A stretch of DNA of 34,914 nt from Bacteroidia bacterium (GTDB lineage Bacteria; Bacteroidota; Bacteroidia; Bacteroidales; Marinilabiliaceae). The notes under the pieces were generated by a model. That model had not been told where the DNA came from and made no database searches. It was given only the letters and a program-made list of their open reading frames with translations. A program made the position numbers and the translations under genes. Positions 31,688 to 34,914 of this stretch are shown here, piece by piece. The stretch is taken from assembly GCA_030526155.1 (NCBI GenBank), contig JAUNDI010000029.1, positions 1 to 34,914 of the forward strand, written 5' to 3'. The first letter of the stretch is position 1. Each line of letters opens with the position of its first letter.

Positions 31688-32488
31688 TTATAGTGGTTTA
31701 GGGGAGTATATGATATTAGCTGGTACTCTGAAATCGGTGTGTTTCAGGTGAATGCGTAGTATGCCGAACCAGTTCATTTTTATGCTAATCATATGTATAG
31801 TATTTATGGCATATTTTTTATGGCATTGTATAAGGGTTGGGATTATGTGTCTTACGCTTTCTATATACTTTTCTATTTCGATAGGTATATCTCTTGTTTT
31901 GATTTTGTTGTTGTTATCTAGGTATACTATTTTGGTGTAGTAGCCATCGTATGAGGCGTATAGTATTTTGCTTGTCTCTACTATGATAGAGGGGGTAATA
32001 GATATGAGTTGTTCTGTGGCGGTGTTTTCTATCTCTTTTTTGAAGAGGGTAACGTGTTGGTTGATACGTTGGCGTTTTTCCTTGTTGCGTCTTGTGCGAT
32101 ATACTATGTAATCGAATACGAATACTGCGATGGTAATGGCTAGGACGTTTTGGGACATTTGGAGGGCGTTGTCCATAAGTTGGTATGGGGTGGCGTCGAA
32201 AGTTATTGCATTAAGTATGCATATACCCACTATGAGTTGTGGTACGGTAATAATACCTATAGATAATCTGCCCCAGTAGCCGTATCTTTTTCTAGATAGC
32301 TTTAGCCATTTCCAAGAGGCTAGTATAGCTAAGCATACTGCTGTTGTAGATACGGTGGCGCATGCTAGGGCGTATAGGGATAGATTACCTATTGGCAATT
32401 CGGATACTCTTCCTGGTTGGAGTATAAATATGAATGCCAATACTATAAAGAAGGTAAATATGGCGCTATAGAATATTTCTTTTTTCAT
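31688..32488 (-). CDS. Membrane-anchored LytTR-domain transcriptional regulator
   Basis: A 266-residue protein. The N-terminal half has four predicted membrane helices (about 7-25, 33-60, 76-97, 106-130). A basic linker (RTRRNKEKRQRINQH) leads to a C-terminal LytTR DNA-binding domain (about 160-262), with ILYASYDGYYTKIVYLDN, the IPIEIEKYIES helix, the CHKKYAINTIHM strand and the RVPANIIYS end. LytTR domains bind imperfect direct repeats as dimers. This architecture is a one-component membrane sensor-regulator, or a partner of another signalling protein. It starts 34 nt after the SpoIIE phosphatase stop, so they are probably cotranscribed. Targets are unknown. The LytTR match is by pattern, and some residues are divergent. 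Confidence 0.82.
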   Translation of the reverse strand: MKKEIFYSAIFTFFIVLAFIFILQPGRVSELPIGNLSLYALACATVSTTAVCLAILASWKWLKLSRKRYGYWGRLSIGIITVPQLIVGICILNAITFDATPYQLMDNALQMSQNVLAITIAVFVFDYIVYRTRRNKEKRQRINQHVTLFKKEIENTATEQLISITPSIIVETSKILYASYDGYYTKIVYLDNNNKIKTRDIPIEIEKYIESVRHIIPTLIQCHKKYAINTIHMISIKMNWFGILRIHLKHTDFRVPANIIYSPKPL

Positions 32489-32522
32489 GTTGTGATTATG
32501 GTAATATAGTAAAGGTAGTCTA

Positions 32523-34808
32523 TTATATCTCTACGCAGAGCATAGAGATATCGTCTAGCTGTTCGCAATCGCCACGCCATTCCCAGTATTTATCTGATAT
32601 GAACTGATATAACTGGTTGAAAGGCATGTTGTTAGTCTGTTCAAGTATAGCTGTTACGCCCTTATTGCCTATTTTTTTGTTACGAGGGCCGCCGAATTGA
32701 TCGGGGTAGCCATCGGAGAAGAGGAAGATACGGTCGCCCTTCTTGACATTGAATACCTCTGTTTGGAATGGGCGGGTATTACGGTCGAGTGTACGTTCGC
32801 CGATGCCACGTTTTACGCCCTTGTGTTGTATCCATTCTCCGTTAATGAAGAGCATAGATGTTCTATTAGCCGAAGCTAGAGATATTGTAGAGTTATCAGG
32901 ATTATACTCGATGAGAGCCATATCCATACCATCGCGAGAGTCCTTATCGCCAGACTGCTCTAGGGTGTATAGGAGCTGTTCGTTAGCTACTTCTAGGAGC
33001 TCTGCAAGGTTGCCCTCGGTATTAGGGTTTTTGACAGCATCGGCGAGGACTGATGTGCCAAGCATAGACATGAAACCGCCGGGTACGCCGTGACCGGTAC
33101 AGTCGCAGCAAGCGAAGAGTGTGTTACGGCCACGTTTTGCTGCCCAATAGAAATCGCCCGATACGATATGGCAAGGCTGATAGAAGCAGAAAGCCCCGGA
33201 AGGTTGTCCCTCGTTGCCAGCATAGATATCGAAGCTAGGGAGGATAGCCTGTTGGATATGTAGGGCGTATGTGATACTATCTGTGATAGAGCGGTTAGCC
33301 GCTTCGATAGTCTCCTTTTGTTCTCTCAACTCCTTGGTTTGTTCATCTACCTGTATTTTAAGGAGTTCCTTCTGTTGAGCGAGGATAGCCTTCTCCTTTT
33401 GTGTAGCGCGGTGGCGGAGGTAGAATATAAAGAGGAGGGCGCCAAGGATGAATGCCACACCGAACATGATGTATAGTTGCTGACGGCGCTCGAGGTCGGC
33501 CTTTTCGCCAGCCAGTTTATCCATACCCATAAGGGTCTGCATTTCGGAGGCGTTGGAGTTGATTTTCTGGGTAGCTACGGAGTCGTTAAGAGCTATGATA
33601 CGCTTAGCGAGGGGGTATATATCCTTTACGCCTAAGGCGTTTAGTCCGTCCATTTTAGCTATTAGGGCCTTAACTTCTAGTTTAGGTTTTTCGATAGCCT
33701 TATATAGGGTTGCTGCGGAATCTGCGTAAGCTACGGAGAGGTCGGAGCGTTTTATGAAAGAGTAGTAGTTGGATTTTTCGCGGTAGTAGTCGGCCATGAT
33801 GCTTTCGGACATGTATTCGCGATTCATAATCAAAATGGAATCGGCAGTTTGGAAAGCCTTACTAGCGCCATATGTGTCTCCTGATAGACATGATGCTCTT
33901 GCAAGGTAAATTTGAGCGTATAGAGCATAGTCTTCTACGAATACCTCATTTAGGAACTTGTACTTTTCTATATTTGAATGCTTTTTTGTTTTGAAGTCTT
34001 CCATATTTTGAAGAAACGTCTGTACCATCTGCATAGCTACTTGTGGCTCTTGGATGTACTCAGAGACGGTAAGAATGGTCTCTTGTATTTCGAGAAGTTG
34101 AGTAGTGAGGAGACCTGTAATGGTGTCTACAGCCTCTGTTTGAGTAATGATAGATTCGGCATTTCTAAAGTTATTAAGAGCTGATTGTATGAAGTTCATC
34201 TCCAAATTGGCATAGCCAGAACATATCTGTGAGAATGCTTGAGCTCTTGCTGGCGCCATAGCCTCGAATTTATTGTCTCCTTGATTAATTGTCCATGACT
34301 TTGATTCGTTATAGAGTTCTGTTGCTTCTTTTAGAGCTACTTGATAGTGACCAAGTTCGATACGACTTAGAATCTTTATGTATTTAAGAAAAGAGACCTC
34401 GGACTTCTTCCAATCATGTCTGGCTTCAAGTACGCTATCTACTAACGAGATAGACTCATTGTACATAGCCATATTGGCGTAATTAATTGCCTTTTGTGTT
34501 ATGGCGTAATTAGCTAGTTCGTTGCCCCATACTCGGCATGTCTCGTCCTCGATTAGCTCTACGTGAGAGCAGACAGAGTCGGCATATGCATTTGCCAACA
34601 TAGAGTTAGTATTGGCATCCATTTTATCTGTCCAACTGCTAATCTTTGTGTAAATAGGGTCTAGGGTTTCCTTGTCAATGCTAGTTTTGATTTTTTTAGT
34701 ATATCCATTCTCATATAACCACCACCCCCCTAAAGCGCACAAAGATATTACGACTATAGTTGTGATGGCCAACAATATATTTTTTCGAGTATATTCTATC
34801 TTGATCAT
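32523..34808 (-). CDS. SpoIIE-type PP2C phosphatase with periplasmic TPR region
   Basis: About 761 residues from ATG 34808 (a GTG at 34826 is an in-frame alternative). A membrane helix near the N-terminus (NILLAITTIVVISLCALGGWWL) leads to a long helical TPR-like sensor region (about 40-440). A second helix follows (YIMFGVAFILGALLFIFYL), then a coiled coil (about 480-520) and a PP2C/SpoIIE serine phosphatase domain (about 525-761). Metal-ligand motifs are visible: IVSGDFYW, DCTGHGVPGGFMSMLG, RDGMDMALIE, LFSDGYPDQFGG and QLDDISML. Family members dephosphorylate anti-sigma-factor antagonists or similar proteins. The sensor topology suggests an envelope signal. The LytTR regulator follows immediately. 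No anti-sigma gene is seen in the window. Confidence 0.9.
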   Translation of the reverse strand: MIKIEYTRKNILLAITTIVVISLCALGGWWLYENGYTKKIKTSIDKETLDPIYTKISSWTDKMDANTNSMLANAYADSVCSHVELIEDETCRVWGNELANYAITQKAINYANMAMYNESISLVDSVLEARHDWKKSEVSFLKYIKILSRIELGHYQVALKEATELYNESKSWTINQGDNKFEAMAPARAQAFSQICSGYANLEMNFIQSALNNFRNAESIITQTEAVDTITGLLTTQLLEIQETILTVSEYIQEPQVAMQMVQTFLQNMEDFKTKKHSNIEKYKFLNEVFVEDYALYAQIYLARASCLSGDTYGASKAFQTADSILIMNREYMSESIMADYYREKSNYYSFIKRSDLSVAYADSAATLYKAIEKPKLEVKALIAKMDGLNALGVKDIYPLAKRIIALNDSVATQKINSNASEMQTLMGMDKLAGEKADLERRQQLYIMFGVAFILGALLFIFYLRHRATQKEKAILAQQKELLKIQVDEQTKELREQKETIEAANRSITDSITYALHIQQAILPSFDIYAGNEGQPSGAFCFYQPCHIVSGDFYWAAKRGRNTLFACCDCTGHGVPGGFMSMLGTSVLADAVKNPNTEGNLAELLEVANEQLLYTLEQSGDKDSRDGMDMALIEYNPDNSTISLASANRTSMLFINGEWIQHKGVKRGIGERTLDRNTRPFQTEVFNVKKGDRIFLFSDGYPDQFGGPRNKKIGNKGVTAILEQTNNMPFNQLYQFISDKYWEWRGDCEQLDDISMLCVEI

Positions 34809-34854
34809 AATAGCGATATTATCCACGCGAATATACTTATTTTTTGGTAGATGA

Positions 34855-34862
34855 CAAATATA
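34855..34862 (-). promoter_or_regulatory. -7 promoter box for the SpoIIE/LytTR operon
   Basis: TATATTTG on the minus strand matches the -7 consensus, 46 nt before ATG 34808. No -33 TTTG is seen at the expected distance. Confidence 0.45.
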
Positions 34863-34898
34863 TCTTTTCCTTAAAATTATTTTTAGTGTTTGAGTGTT

Positions 34899-34914
34899 GA
34901 GCCTGTATAGAGCG
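34899..34914 (+). repeat. Array D: start of an 11-bp repeat array cut by the window end
   Basis: GAGCCTGTATA (34899-34909) is followed by GAGCG at the window edge. The 12-nt string CTGTATAGAGCG is identical to 20745-20756 in array C, at the boundary between units. The rest lies outside the window. Confidence 0.55.

Noticed and set aside
1-34914. tRNA, rRNA, CRISPR array, IS element or prophage
   Set aside because: Intergenic gaps were read on both strands for cloverleaf ends, spaced identical repeats, transposase motifs and terminal inverted repeats. None was found.

Overview
The window looks like a chromosomal segment of a member of the order Bacteroidales (phylum Bacteroidota). Three lines support this. 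The protein families are typical of the group: DUF6057, DUF4369-redoxin and DUF1573 proteins, a TonB receptor with a carboxypeptidase-like N-terminal domain, lipoproteins, and a periplasmic LytTR/SpoIIE signalling pair. At least ten starts are preceded by the Bacteroidota sigma-ABfr -7 box TAnnTTTG, the clearest being TTTG-N19-TACCTTTG in front of ffh. Shine-Dalgarno sequences are inconspicuous. The family or genus cannot be fixed from the sequence alone. No tRNA, rRNA, CRISPR array, transposase or phage gene is visible.

Layout. 149-1300: a lone YhcG/DUF1016 PD-(D/E)XK nuclease with palindromic repeats inside its gene. 1324-2545: a tight three-gene run (Nudix hydrolase, YgbA-like cysteine-rich protein, DEDDh exonuclease) with ATGA overlaps. 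2547-5523 (minus): a beta-propeller lipoprotein with a CXXCH motif, behind a DUF6057 membrane protein. 5782-7206: a secreted esterase. 7324-9240 (minus): a PAS histidine kinase whose 5' end appears broken. 9416-13256: a divergent 5'-nucleotidase and FadH/OYE-type oxidoreductase. 13257-13889: a 633-nt gene-free stretch with hairpins, an 11-bp repeat array, a CTAG cluster and a possible small RNA. 13890-16123 (minus): ffh-folD. 16246-20570 (minus): a run of DUF1573, DUF4369-redoxin, glmM and DUF2490 genes. 20839-21954 (minus): a GH26 mannanase lipoprotein. 22099-22362: HU. 22439-25639 (minus): a probable metal-handling operon (Cys/His-rich protein, TonB receptor, HMA protein). 25658-29633 (minus): tatA and a giant NtrY-like kinase. 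29744-31517 (minus): an XRE regulator and a DEAD-box helicase. 31688-34808 (minus): a SpoIIE phosphatase with TPRs followed by a membrane LytTR regulator.

How the genes work together. Most are housekeeping or envelope functions. ffh, tatA and the many signal peptides or lipoboxes concern export. glmM makes amino-sugar precursor for the wall. GH26, the esterase and the 5'-nucleotidase act on extracytoplasmic polymers or nucleotides. The TonB/HMA/Cys-His operon probably handles a soft metal such as copper. Two kinases, the SpoIIE/LytTR pair and the XRE protein are regulators.

The most unusual feature is non-coding. Short intergenic arrays of 11-bp units, three complete 44-bp arrays of four units and one cut by the window edge, lie at unrelated loci and share unit sequences. 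Other points of interest are the palindromic in-frame repeats in the nuclease gene, the CXXCH beta-propeller/DUF6057 pair, the redoxin lacking both catalytic cysteines, and the kinase gene whose coding frame extends about 52 codons upstream of any usable start.
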